Assembly (NCBI GenBank): GCA_913009745.1
Contig: CAJVWL010000005.1
Location: forward strand, 1 to 11,830
DNA: 11,830 nt
Origin: an uncultured bacterium
Lineage (GTDB): Bacteria; Patescibacteriota; Minisyncoccia; UBA6257; Colwellbacteraceae
Direction: 5' to 3'
Positions 5,756 to 11,830 of this stretch are shown one piece after another. The number at the start of each line of letters is the position of its first letter. Position 1 is the stretch's first letter. Made by a program: the position numbers and the translations under genes. The notes below the pieces were generated by a model, which searched no databases, was not told the DNA's origin, and saw nothing but the letters and a program-made list of their open reading frames with translations.

Positions 5756-5992
5756 TTAGACGACCTTTAAGGCTTTTTCTAGTTCCAATCTATTGAAACC
5801 GATGAATATTTGTCCGTCGATTTCAATAACCGGAACACCCAATTGACTAGATTTTTTAATCATTTCTTCTCTCGCCGCACTATCTTTTACCACATCATAC
5901 TCCTCATATGCAACATTGTGTTTAGTAAAAAACTCTTTTGCTATCTTGCAATACTTGCATGCAGGAGTTGTATAAATTTTTACATTTGCCAT
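5756..5992 (-). CDS. Glutaredoxin/NrdH-like redox protein
   Basis: This 78-residue protein has a classic glutaredoxin-type start (VKIYTTPACKYCKIAKEFF) with redox-active C12-K-Y-C15. The cis-proline segment GVPVIEI and the closing IFIGFNRLELEKAL follow. It is a small cytoplasmic dithiol carrier, closest by eye to NrdH/YruB-type proteins, which are commonly reduced by thioredoxin reductase rather than glutathione. The reductase encoded at 4376-5305 is the obvious candidate. I start it at ATG 5992. The frame is open to 6064, but those 24 extra residues come from the end of the SPW gene in another frame. It lies between the SPW-type protein (47 bp upstream) and the zinc-ribbon protein (17 bp downstream). 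Confidence 0.88.
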   Translation of the reverse strand: MANVKIYTTPACKYCKIAKEFFTKHNVAYEEYDVVKDSAAREEMIKKSSQLGVPVIEIDGQIFIGFNRLELEKALKVV

Positions 5993-6039
5993 GGCAACGA
6001 CAATAGTAACGCCTATTCCAATTAAAGTCCAATACAAGC

Positions 6040-6189
6040 TTATTTTCTGCCAAAGAGCTCCCATAGGGCAATAATAGCAACAATGCTACCCGCGGTTAAG
6101 CTGGTCCACTTCAACGTAAGCCCGAAGGAATCCACAAGCCATGGAGATGCCGCTATCCAAAGTCCCAAAATAAGATATATCCACTTCAT
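6040..6189 (-). CDS. SPW-type small membrane protein
   Basis: A short ORF from ATG 6189 to TAA 6040 encodes 49 residues with two hydrophobic helices: MKWIYLILGLWIAASPWLV and, after a brief polar turn, TAGSIVAIIALWELFGRK. The SPW motif at residues 15-17 after the first helix matches the SPW repeat family of small membrane proteins, here with a single unit. It lies 22 bp after the DsbA-like gene and 47 bp before the glutaredoxin-like gene, inside the same minus-strand run. Its molecular role is not known. The motif, two-helix topology and operon position make it credible despite its length. Confidence 0.75.
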   Translation of the reverse strand: MKWIYLILGLWIAASPWLVDSFGLTLKWTSLTAGSIVAIIALWELFGRK

Positions 6190-6211
6190 ATTGAAAGTTT
6201 GTTTTTATTTC

Positions 6212-7033
6212 CTATTTAGCTAATTTTGCATCTATTTTAGAAGAAAGCTCCGTGAATGGAACAGCCCCCACAACCATCTCATCGTTAATGAAGAACGTTG
6301 GAGTGCCTCTTACTCCAAGCTTTGCCCCGACTGCGGCTTCATTTTTCACCGCAGTTTCGTATTTATTGGAGTCAAGACACGAATCAAATTTACTGCCATT
6401 TGCTCCTACGGAGCGCGCCCATTTCTTGAAATTATCAACACTAAATGATGACTGTCCGCTAAACAACTTGTCGTGCATCGCCCAATATCCCTTATCGCCC
6501 AGCTGCTCGCGCACGCATCTTGCCGATTCCGCGGCTTTCTGCGCGTCAGAGTGAAGCGATGAAAGCGGAAAGTCTTTATATACAAACAAAACTTTTCCGG
6601 CATCAACATATTGGGACTTTATTGACGGCCACGTTTCCGTATAAAACTTTCCGCAGTACGGACATTCATAATCAGAAAACTCAACTATGGTAACTTTTGC
6701 GTTCTTGTTTCCAAGAACAGGCGAATCGCCAATATCCGGAGCAGTTCCGGGCTTGGCGAGAACAGACGGCGCGGCATTTTGTTTTGCCTGCTGATTGTCA
6801 GCCGGTGAAATTGTGCCGGAACCAAAAAGATAAACAAGCGTTCCGGAGAGAATAAGCGATGAAACAATAATACTAACTGCAATTAGGTTTAGGTCGCCAA
6901 GAAGACGCTTCCCTTTTATCCTGCTCTGATTTGTTATCGTGGTCTTTTCTTCAAAGCCGCCATCCTTATTAGCGCCCTTCTCTTTTATAACTATCTGTTC
7001 CTCAAACACACCATCATTATTACGGTCGCTCAT
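6212..7033 (-). CDS. Membrane-anchored DsbA-like thiol-disulfide oxidoreductase
   Basis: This 273-residue protein should introduce or shuffle disulfides in exported proteins. A charged cytoplasmic tail (1-45) contains a doubled NDGVFEE/KDGGFEE unit. A membrane anchor at about 48-70, a Pro/Ala/Gln linker and a DsbA/BdbD-type (Thioredoxin_4) domain from about residue 100 follow. The domain shows VEFSDYECPYCGKFY with the active site C124-P-Y-C127, the usual VYKDFPLSSLH segment and the cis-proline G-T-P245-T. A further cysteine pair, C173 and C219, may form a structural disulfide. ATG 7033 is preferred. A TTG five codons upstream would extend it slightly, and neither has a Shine-Dalgarno site. 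It follows the anchored hypothetical gene by 29 bp. No DsbB- or VKOR-like partner appears in the window. Confidence 0.9.
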   Translation of the reverse strand: MSDRNNDGVFEEQIVIKEKGANKDGGFEEKTTITNQSRIKGKRLLGDLNLIAVSIIVSSLILSGTLVYLFGSGTISPADNQQAKQNAAPSVLAKPGTAPDIGDSPVLGNKNAKVTIVEFSDYECPYCGKFYTETWPSIKSQYVDAGKVLFVYKDFPLSSLHSDAQKAAESARCVREQLGDKGYWAMHDKLFSGQSSFSVDNFKKWARSVGANGSKFDSCLDSNKYETAVKNEAAVGAKLGVRGTPTFFINDEMVVGAVPFTELSSKIDAKLAK

Positions 7034-7062
7034 TTTGAAATTTTTCAATGACTTCGTTTATC

Positions 7063-7533
7063 TTAATTCCCGCCTGCAGGCTGTTGAGCCGCAGGAGCGC
7101 TTGTGTCGGTCGGCTGTTGGGCGGGCTGTTGTTGTCCTGTTGGTTGCTGCTGTTGTTGTCCGCTCTCGGCCTGTTTGATTATACGCATCACCTGGCTATC
7201 CTCGCCAACCCTGCCAAGAAGAATAATTTTATCACGGTTTAGCACAAGCTTATCCGGACCCCACACGGAAACACTCAACGGAACTACCTGTAGACTTGTC
7301 TTACTTGGGTCCTTGGGGTCGGCAACACGCTGAATTGTATATACATTAGAAATGGTTGTTCTTGGGAAGTACGAAAGCCTGCCAAAATACACATCTCCAT
7401 TTTCCATATATACCGCAGTGTACGGCCTCTCAATATTTACCTTAACCTTGGGTATAACGTACAAGCCGACCACCGCTAAGACCACTATAACTACCGCAAC
7501 TATTCCCCAGACGAAAAACTTTGATTTTTTCAT
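7063..7533 (-). CDS. Membrane-anchored hypothetical protein with Gln/Pro-rich tail
   Basis: This 156-residue protein has a basic start (MKKSKF), one membrane segment (about 6-26) and a compact beta-rich domain at about 35-118. That domain contains YTAVYMENGDVYFGRLS and DKLVLNRDKIILLGRVGEDS. A low-complexity tail rich in Gln, Pro and Ala (about 121-156, QQQQQPTGQQQPAQQP) follows. The arrangement predicts an extracytoplasmic domain held at the membrane with a flexible end. I associate this 'ENGDVYFG' type with uncharacterised CPR proteins, but no function is known to me. It is the first gene of the minus-strand redox run, 29 bp ahead of the DsbA-like gene, so a link with exported thiol proteins is possible. 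It has no cysteines itself. Confidence 0.8.
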   Translation of the reverse strand: MKKSKFFVWGIVAVVIVVLAVVGLYVIPKVKVNIERPYTAVYMENGDVYFGRLSYFPRTTISNVYTIQRVADPKDPSKTSLQVVPLSVSVWGPDKLVLNRDKIILLGRVGEDSQVMRIIKQAESGQQQQQPTGQQQPAQQPTDTSAPAAQQPAGGN

Positions 7534-7616
7534 ATTATTATTATTTTTTTATTATTTGCCCTTTAATAAGACCCGCGTCTTGTTTAATATAGGTATTATA
7601 AAACACATCAACATAT
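7534..7616. promoter_or_regulatory. Divergent intergenic region
   Basis: These 83 bp separate the minus-strand redox run from the plus-strand glycan run and should carry a promoter for each. The region is AT-rich, with GTATTATAAAAC near 7591-7602 and a small inverted repeat AAGAC-CCGC-GTCTT at about 7568-7581. No well-spaced -35/-10 pair or Shine-Dalgarno site stands out on either strand, so the promoters cannot be placed. Confidence 0.4.
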
Positions 7617-9092
7617 ATGCAAATCAAATATAGTCCACTCCCAAAACTAAAGCCCTTTCTTCTCCACAACCGCGGAGTCAAGCAAACGATAATAAAAAAT
7701 ACTTTCTGGCTGTCTTTTAGCGAAATAGTCGGACGACTGCTTAGAATTGTCCTAATTATATATGCCGCACGTCTCTTGGGCGCGGCGGGTTGGGGGACTT
7801 TTTCATATATGGCAAGCCTCGCCGCCGTATTCACGGTCTTCTCTGACATTGGCGTAAGCGCCGTATTAATTCGCGAGGTCTCAAAAAAACCAAAAATGGA
7901 AAGTGTATATTTTTCAACGGCGCTTTCTCTAAAACTTGTACTCACGCTGGCAAGCTTCCTTGTTATAATATTCGCCACGCCGCTCTTTACCGGCATCCCG
8001 CTATCAAGGACGCTTATAGTGCTAATTGGTGTCCTCTTTATATTTGATTCTCTAAGAAGATTTGGAATGTCGGTATTTAGGGCAAGAGAGAAAATGGAAC
8101 GAGAGGCGTTCATAAATATCCTGACACAGTTGGCAATAGTGGTAAGCGGTTTCATTATATTACCGCTATTCTCAAGCCCGGAATCTCTTGCCGCGGCGTA
8201 TGTCGTCGGGTCCGGAATTGGGCTTCTCATAACCTCTTATCTTCTTAGGGGGCAGATACGCCGGTTATTTAGCAGTTTTGACAAGGGTTTAGTAAAGTCA
8301 ATTATCTCCGCTGCATGGCCGTTCTCCATAGCTGCAATTTTTAGCGTTCTATTGGTTAATATAGATACCGTAATGATTGGCTGGTTTAGAAGCGCGACAG
8401 ACGTTGGGCTATACGCCGTCGCGCAAAAGTCAATCGCGGTACTCTATGTCTTGCCGGCGCTGTTAGTCGGCGCCTTATTCCCCGTTCTTTCACGACTCGC
8501 CGCTACAAACGGCAAAAAATTCAGAGTGGTCATGGAGCAAGGAATGAAGTTTATACTTATCGCGGCGTTTCCAATCGCGATTGGAATAATCCTCACGGCA
8601 GATAAACTTATATCGGCTATTTACGGCTCGGCGTATGCGGCTTCGGTCGGACCCCTTAGAATTCTTGCGCTTACTATTATTACCGTTTTTCCAATAACAA
8701 TTCTTATAAACGGCATATTTGCGTATGACAAACAGAAGCAGTTAATCCCATTATGGATTGGGGGTACAATCGCGAACGTTCTGCTGAACTTCTTCTTAAT
8801 CAGGAGCATTGGTATATCCGGAGCGGCATGGGCAAGTCTTTTGACTCAAATCGGAGTAAATGGAATGACGTGGCTTAAAATGAAGAAGATAAACGACTTT
8901 TCTGTACTTGGAAAACTTCCCGATATATTGCTTGCATCGTTTATGATGGGTGTCGCGATAATATTTATGCAGCAATTTAACATTAATATTTTATTGATAA
9001 TTATCGTCGCGGTTGTGGTTTACTTCGCAAGCCTGCTTTTTGGCGGAGAGAACCCCTTTAAACAATTAAGGGCTGCTATCAAAAGCGCATAA
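7617..9092 (+). CDS. Wzx/MATE-type polysaccharide flippase
   Basis: This 491-residue, strongly hydrophobic protein has about twelve or more membrane segments. It is of the Wzx/RfbX type (MVF/MOP superfamily) that flips lipid-linked glycans across the membrane. The opening KQTIIKNTFWLSFSEIVGR and AARLLGAAGWGTFSY are typical of family N-termini, followed by FSDIGVSAVLIREV. The ATG at 7617 gives an N-terminus the same length as that of its paralogue at 11105, which supports the start. Its stop overlaps the truB start by 1 nt, and the sugar-transferase gene follows, so it belongs to a surface-glycan operon. The substrate cannot be read from the sequence. Confidence 0.9.
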   Translation: MQIKYSPLPKLKPFLLHNRGVKQTIIKNTFWLSFSEIVGRLLRIVLIIYAARLLGAAGWGTFSYMASLAAVFTVFSDIGVSAVLIREVSKKPKMESVYFSTALSLKLVLTLASFLVIIFATPLFTGIPLSRTLIVLIGVLFIFDSLRRFGMSVFRAREKMEREAFINILTQLAIVVSGFIILPLFSSPESLAAAYVVGSGIGLLITSYLLRGQIRRLFSSFDKGLVKSIISAAWPFSIAAIFSVLLVNIDTVMIGWFRSATDVGLYAVAQKSIAVLYVLPALLVGALFPVLSRLAATNGKKFRVVMEQGMKFILIAAFPIAIGIILTADKLISAIYGSAYAASVGPLRILALTIITVFPITILINGIFAYDKQKQLIPLWIGGTIANVLLNFFLIRSIGISGAAWASLLTQIGVNGMTWLKMKKINDFSVLGKLPDILLASFMMGVAIIFMQQFNINILLIIIVAVVVYFASLLFGGENPFKQLRAAIKSA

Positions 9093-9760
9093 TGCTTATA
9101 AGCGTTAACAAGCCCCCGGGTATGACTTCGCATGATGTTGTGAGCGCCGTGAGGAAAATGACGGGAGAGAAGCGGGTCGGCCACGGGGGAACTCTTGACC
9201 CTTTTGCAAGCGGAGTACTGGTGGTCGGCATATCGCGCGAATCTACAAAAAAGCTTGGCGAGGTGCTTAAGGGAACTGAAAAGGAATATGTTGCTGACCT
9301 AGAACTAGGCAAGACAAGCGTAACGGGCGATCCGGAGGGGAAAATAATCGAATCGGCGGAAAAAGCAAACATTTCTGCAATAACCGAAAAACAAATAAAG
9401 AGCGTATTAGACACATTCAAGGGGGAAATAACACAAACTCCGCCGAGCTATTCCGCCATTAAAATCGACGGGGTTCCGGCATATAAGCGCGCGCGGAGAG
9501 GAGAAAAAATAGACCTCCCAAAACGAAAAGTTACAATAAAAGAGATTGAACTCGTGGGAATCAGCCTGCCGCACATCAAAATTCGCGTTGTCGTCTCGTC
9601 AGGAACATATATCCGCTCATTGGCGGAAGATATAGGTAAGGCGCTGGGAGTTGGCGCGTACTTAACGGGGCTTATTAGGACAAGGGTGGGGAAATTTACA
9701 ATTGAGGAGTCTATTCCCTTTGACAAGTTGGATAGTAAATTAGAAGCTTTATACAAGTGA
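9092..9760 (+). CDS. truB: tRNA pseudouridine-55 synthase
   Basis: This 222-residue enzyme makes pseudouridine 55 in the T-loop of tRNA. Family motifs in order are NKPPGMTSHDVV (6-17), GHGGTLDPFASGVL with the catalytic Asp at position 36, KEYVADLELGKTSVTGDPEG, PPSYSAIKIDGVPAYKRARR and SSGTYIRSLAEDIG. It is shorter than E. coli TruB (about 314 residues) because the C-terminal PUA-like part is absent, as in some reduced-genome forms. Its ATG shares one base with the flippase stop (TAATG), giving tight translational coupling. The next gene starts 4 bp after its stop. The housekeeping gene therefore sits inside a glycan operon. Confidence 0.96.
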   Translation: MLISVNKPPGMTSHDVVSAVRKMTGEKRVGHGGTLDPFASGVLVVGISRESTKKLGEVLKGTEKEYVADLELGKTSVTGDPEGKIIESAEKANISAITEKQIKSVLDTFKGEITQTPPSYSAIKIDGVPAYKRARRGEKIDLPKRKVTIKEIELVGISLPHIKIRVVVSSGTYIRSLAEDIGKALGVGAYLTGLIRTRVGKFTIEESIPFDKLDSKLEALYK

Positions 9761-9764
9761 TATT

Positions 9765-11102
9765 GTGAAATCATCTACAAGAAAATTCATTATACTCATC
9801 GGGGATTGGGCCGGACTTTATCTATCACTATTCCTTATGGTGTTTATCCGCTATGGCGACCTCTGGTATAAAAACTGGCAAATACACCTCCTGCCATTTT
9901 CAATCCTTTTCCCTTTGTGGATTGTTGCTTTGTACGGCAATTATCTTTACGAAACAAGGTTCTTCCGTTTTGGGATAGAAACACTCAAAGCAATCGGGAG
10001 CGCGATAGCAATTGCTCTTATCGCAAGCATCTCCGCTTTTTACATATTCCCTCCCGGATTGATTTATCCGAGACGAAATATGGTTATTTTCGCGGTAATA
10101 TATGCTGTCGTCCTTGGTCTTTGGAGGTTTGGTCTTTACAAGATATTAAAAACAAGCATTAAAACAAATTTAATCTTTATCGGGAGCGGACCGGAGATAG
10201 ACGAGCTTGAAGCATATTTTAAAAAACATCCGCATCTCGGCTACAACACAATAGACGTCATAGAAAAACTCCCAAAAGACATTACCGAGATACGCAAGAA
10301 GATAAATGAGAATAATATACGTCTCATCGTGGTAAAGTCTCCAAAAAATGACGAGAGTTTTGCGGAGAGACTTTTTTCATTGCTGTCTAAAAATATCACC
10401 GCAATAGGCCTTGAGAGATTTTATGAACGCGTCCTATACAAAGTCTCACCCGAAATACTCACCGATACGTGGTTTATTCAAAACTTAGAAAATATAAACC
10501 TTGAGATATACAGAACCATAAAACGTTTGGCCGATATATTCATAGCAACGGTTGGACTGCTTATCTGCGCGTTAGTTTATCCGTTTATAGCGCTTGCCAT
10601 CAGATTAGATTCGCGAGGACCTATTTTATTCAAACAAAAACGTGTTGGCGTAAACGACAGACTGTTCTCTATTTACAAGTTTAGGACTATGCGCGCCCTT
10701 ATGCCCGGGGGGTCAGCGGAAACATCGGGCGCGCAATGGGCAATGCCAAACGACTCTCGCATAACACGTATTGGAAAGTTTCTCAGAAAAACCAGAATGG
10801 ATGAATTACCGCAACTGTGGAATGTGTTGATAGGCGAGATGAGTTTCGTCGGCCCAAGGCCGGAACGTCCGGAATTTATGAAAGAGCTGACAAAACGCAT
10901 ACCCTACTATGGAATGAGGCATTTAATACGTCCCGGTATAACGGGGTGGGCTCAGATTAATTATGAATACGGTGATTCCGTAGAAGACGCGCGCATAAAA
11001 CTACAGTATGATATTTATTACGTTAGGAAACGTTCAATTGTCTTAGATATAGCGATTATACTAAAAACGGTAAAGATTCTTATCACGCGACAGGGGCAAT
11101 AA
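9765..11102 (+). CDS. Polyprenyl-phosphate sugar-1-phosphate transferase (WbaP/PglC-type)
   Basis: This 445-residue membrane enzyme transfers a sugar phosphate from a nucleotide sugar to a polyprenyl phosphate, the first membrane step of glycan assembly. The N-terminal half has about four membrane helices (roughly 8-125) and a Rossmann-like soluble domain starting at [18 protein letters not shown] fifth hydrophobic segment ([20 protein letters not shown]) leads into the catalytic bacterial sugar-transferase domain. Its motifs are [32 protein letters not shown] (with the Asp-Glu catalytic pair), [12 protein letters not shown] and [10 protein letters not shown]. It starts with GTG at 9765, preceded by a partial Shine-Dalgarno site (AAGTGA), 4 bp after truB. 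The second flippase follows after 2 bp. The sugar is not predictable. Confidence 0.93.
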   Translation: MKSSTRKFIILIGDWAGLYLSLFLMVFIRYGDLWYKNWQIHLLPFSILFPLWIVALYGNYLYETRFFRFGIETLKAIGSAIAIALIASISAFYIFPPGLIYPRRNMVIFAVIYAVVLGLWRFGLYKILKTSIKTNLIFIGSGPEIDELEAYFKKHPHLGYNTIDVIEKLPKDITEIRKKINENNIRLIVVKSPKNDESFAERLFSLLSKNITAIGLERFYERVLYKVSPEILTDTWFIQNLENINLEIYRTIKRLADIFIATVGLLICALVYPFIALAIRLDSRGPILFKQKRVGVNDRLFSIYKFRTMRALMPGGSAETSGAQWAMPNDSRITRIGKFLRKTRMDELPQLWNVLIGEMSFVGPRPERPEFMKELTKRIPYYGMRHLIRPGITGWAQINYEYGDSVEDARIKLQYDIYYVRKRSIVLDIAIILKTVKILITRQGQ

Positions 11103-11104
11103 CT

Positions 11105-11676
11105 ATGTTTAAAAGAATAAAACTATTCCTTTTTAGGAACATTTCTACGCGCCAGACGATAGCTAAAAACACCCTTTGGCTGTTTGGCGGAGAGGTTGGA
11201 GGAAGAATATTGAAGGTGGCTTTAATTGTCATTGCGGCTCGTATTCTCGGAACTGAAAGCTGGGGAATATTTGCGTACGTTCTCGCTATCGTCGGCTTGA
11301 TGACGACATTTTCGGATGTCAGTTTCAGCGCGATTTTAACACGCGAAACAGTCCAGCGACCGGAAGAAAAAGAAAAGTTCATATCAACAACATTCTTTAT
11401 TAAGCTGGCAATCATCCTCATCGGCACAACGTTTATTATATTGTCAGCAGGACACCTCACAAAACTTGCCGCCGCGCGTCCAATTTTACCCATTGTCGCC
11501 CTGCTTCTTATCTTTGACGGTCTCCGCGAGTTTGGTTTTTCCATAAATCGGGCGTTTGAAAAAATGGAATGGGAGGCCGTTATAAAGTTTATAACAGGTG
11601 CCGCACAGGCAATTCTTGGCATAGGAGCGCTTATCATCTCACCAAGCCCAATCTCGCTAGCAATCGCTTATGTGGC
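11105..11676 (+). CDS. Second Wzx/MATE-type flippase, truncated by assembly artefact
   Basis: About 190 N-terminal residues of a polysaccharide flippase paralogous to the one at 7617-9092 are present. Both share RQTIAKNTLW versus KQTIIKNTFW, AARILGTESWG versus AARLLGAAGWG, FSDVSFSAILTRE versus FSDIGVSAVLIRE, and a REFGFSINRAFEKMEWEA-type block. About 300 residues should be missing. A frame runs on to a TAG at 11696-11698, but its last residues (DRKSVV) are translated sequencing adapter, so genuine coding sequence ends at about 11676. The ATG at 11105 has a good Shine-Dalgarno site (AGGGG, 8 nt away) inside the end of the sugar-transferase gene. Two flippases around one transferase suggest two glycan substrates or a duplication. 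Confidence 0.88.
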
Positions 11677-11734
11677 AGATCGGAAGAGCGTCGTGTAGGG
11701 AAAGAGTGTAGATCTCGGTGGTCGCCGTATCATT
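11677..11734 (-). other. Illumina P5/universal adapter (artefact)
   Basis: All 58 bases equal the reverse complement of the Illumina P5/universal adapter as I know it, beginning AGATCGGAAGAGC and ending GTCGCCGTATCATT. It is read-through contamination at the contig end, not biological sequence. Confidence 0.98.
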
Positions 11735-11830
11735 AAAAAAAAAAAAACCTTCCAACACTCAGCCAACTCGCACACGAGTCATTCATCTCTCGTCCCCCTG
11801 ATTATCACGCCATGTCTCATGTCTCCGGCC
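11735..11830. other. Post-adapter read tail (artefact)
   Basis: A run of 13 A residues (11735-11747) directly follows the adapter end, as when a read continues past the adapter. The remaining 83 bases have no coding content and differ from the genomic part in character, being rich in C and T. They should not be taken as genome. Confidence 0.85.

Noticed and set aside
5993..6064. Hydrophobic N-terminal extension of the glutaredoxin-like protein
   Set aside because: Most of it overlaps the SPW-type gene in another frame, and the glutaredoxin fold starts at ATG 5992.
7034..7048. TTG start five codons upstream for the DsbA-like protein
   Set aside because: An in-frame ATG at 7033 is closer to the recognisable protein, and no ribosome binding site favours the TTG.
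11677..11698. Natural C-terminus and stop codon of the second flippase
   Set aside because: The codons and the TAG are inside the sequencing adapter, and the protein is less than half the usual length.

Overview
The window looks like a metagenome-assembled contig end from a bacterium of the Candidate Phyla Radiation (Patescibacteria, probably Parcubacteria-like). This is an inference from gene content: a PaaX/Cas2-like winged-helix regulator, small single-pass membrane proteins, a membrane-anchored DsbA, lamin-tail-domain surface proteins, a short TruB, and few clear Shine-Dalgarno sites. No rRNA, tRNA or marker gene here can settle the taxonomy. The last 154 bases are not genomic. Positions 11677-11734 match the reverse complement of the Illumina P5/universal adapter exactly, and an A-run and apparent read-tail junk follow.

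Left part, minus strand (1-4375). A large secreted protein runs off the left edge. It joins a phospholipase C/P1-nuclease-like zinc domain to at least one lamin-tail domain, with a second beginning at the edge. Its start overlaps the end of a single-pass membrane protein gene, and a terminator-like hairpin lies inside its signal-peptide codons. Next come about 470 bp without a gene, carrying two perfect DnaA boxes and many short TTCCGG/TTGCC repeats. A two-gene unit follows: a PaaX/Cas2-like regulator and a 51-residue membrane protein. It is bracketed by two identical 42-bp perfect palindromes. A third perfect palindrome (36 bp) with different arms but the same 12-bp core lies over the regulator's presumed promoter.

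Middle part, minus strand (4376-7533). This is a redox and membrane cluster: an anchored hypothetical protein, a membrane-anchored DsbA-like protein, an SPW-type small membrane protein, a glutaredoxin/NrdH-like protein and a zinc-ribbon protein with a Pro/Ala/Glu/Thr tail. A terminator follows, then an AhpF/TrxB-like flavin disulfide reductase. The set suggests electron transfer from a pyridine nucleotide to the glutaredoxin, plus thiol oxidation outside the membrane.

Right part, plus strand (7617-11676). Four tightly packed genes diverge from the redox cluster: a Wzx/MATE-type polysaccharide flippase, TruB, a polyprenyl-phosphate sugar-1-phosphate transferase and a second, paralogous flippase that is cut off by the adapter. 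Apart from TruB they fit export of a lipid-linked surface glycan.

The strongest candidate for something undescribed is the palindrome-bracketed regulator/small-membrane-protein unit at about 3156-4270.
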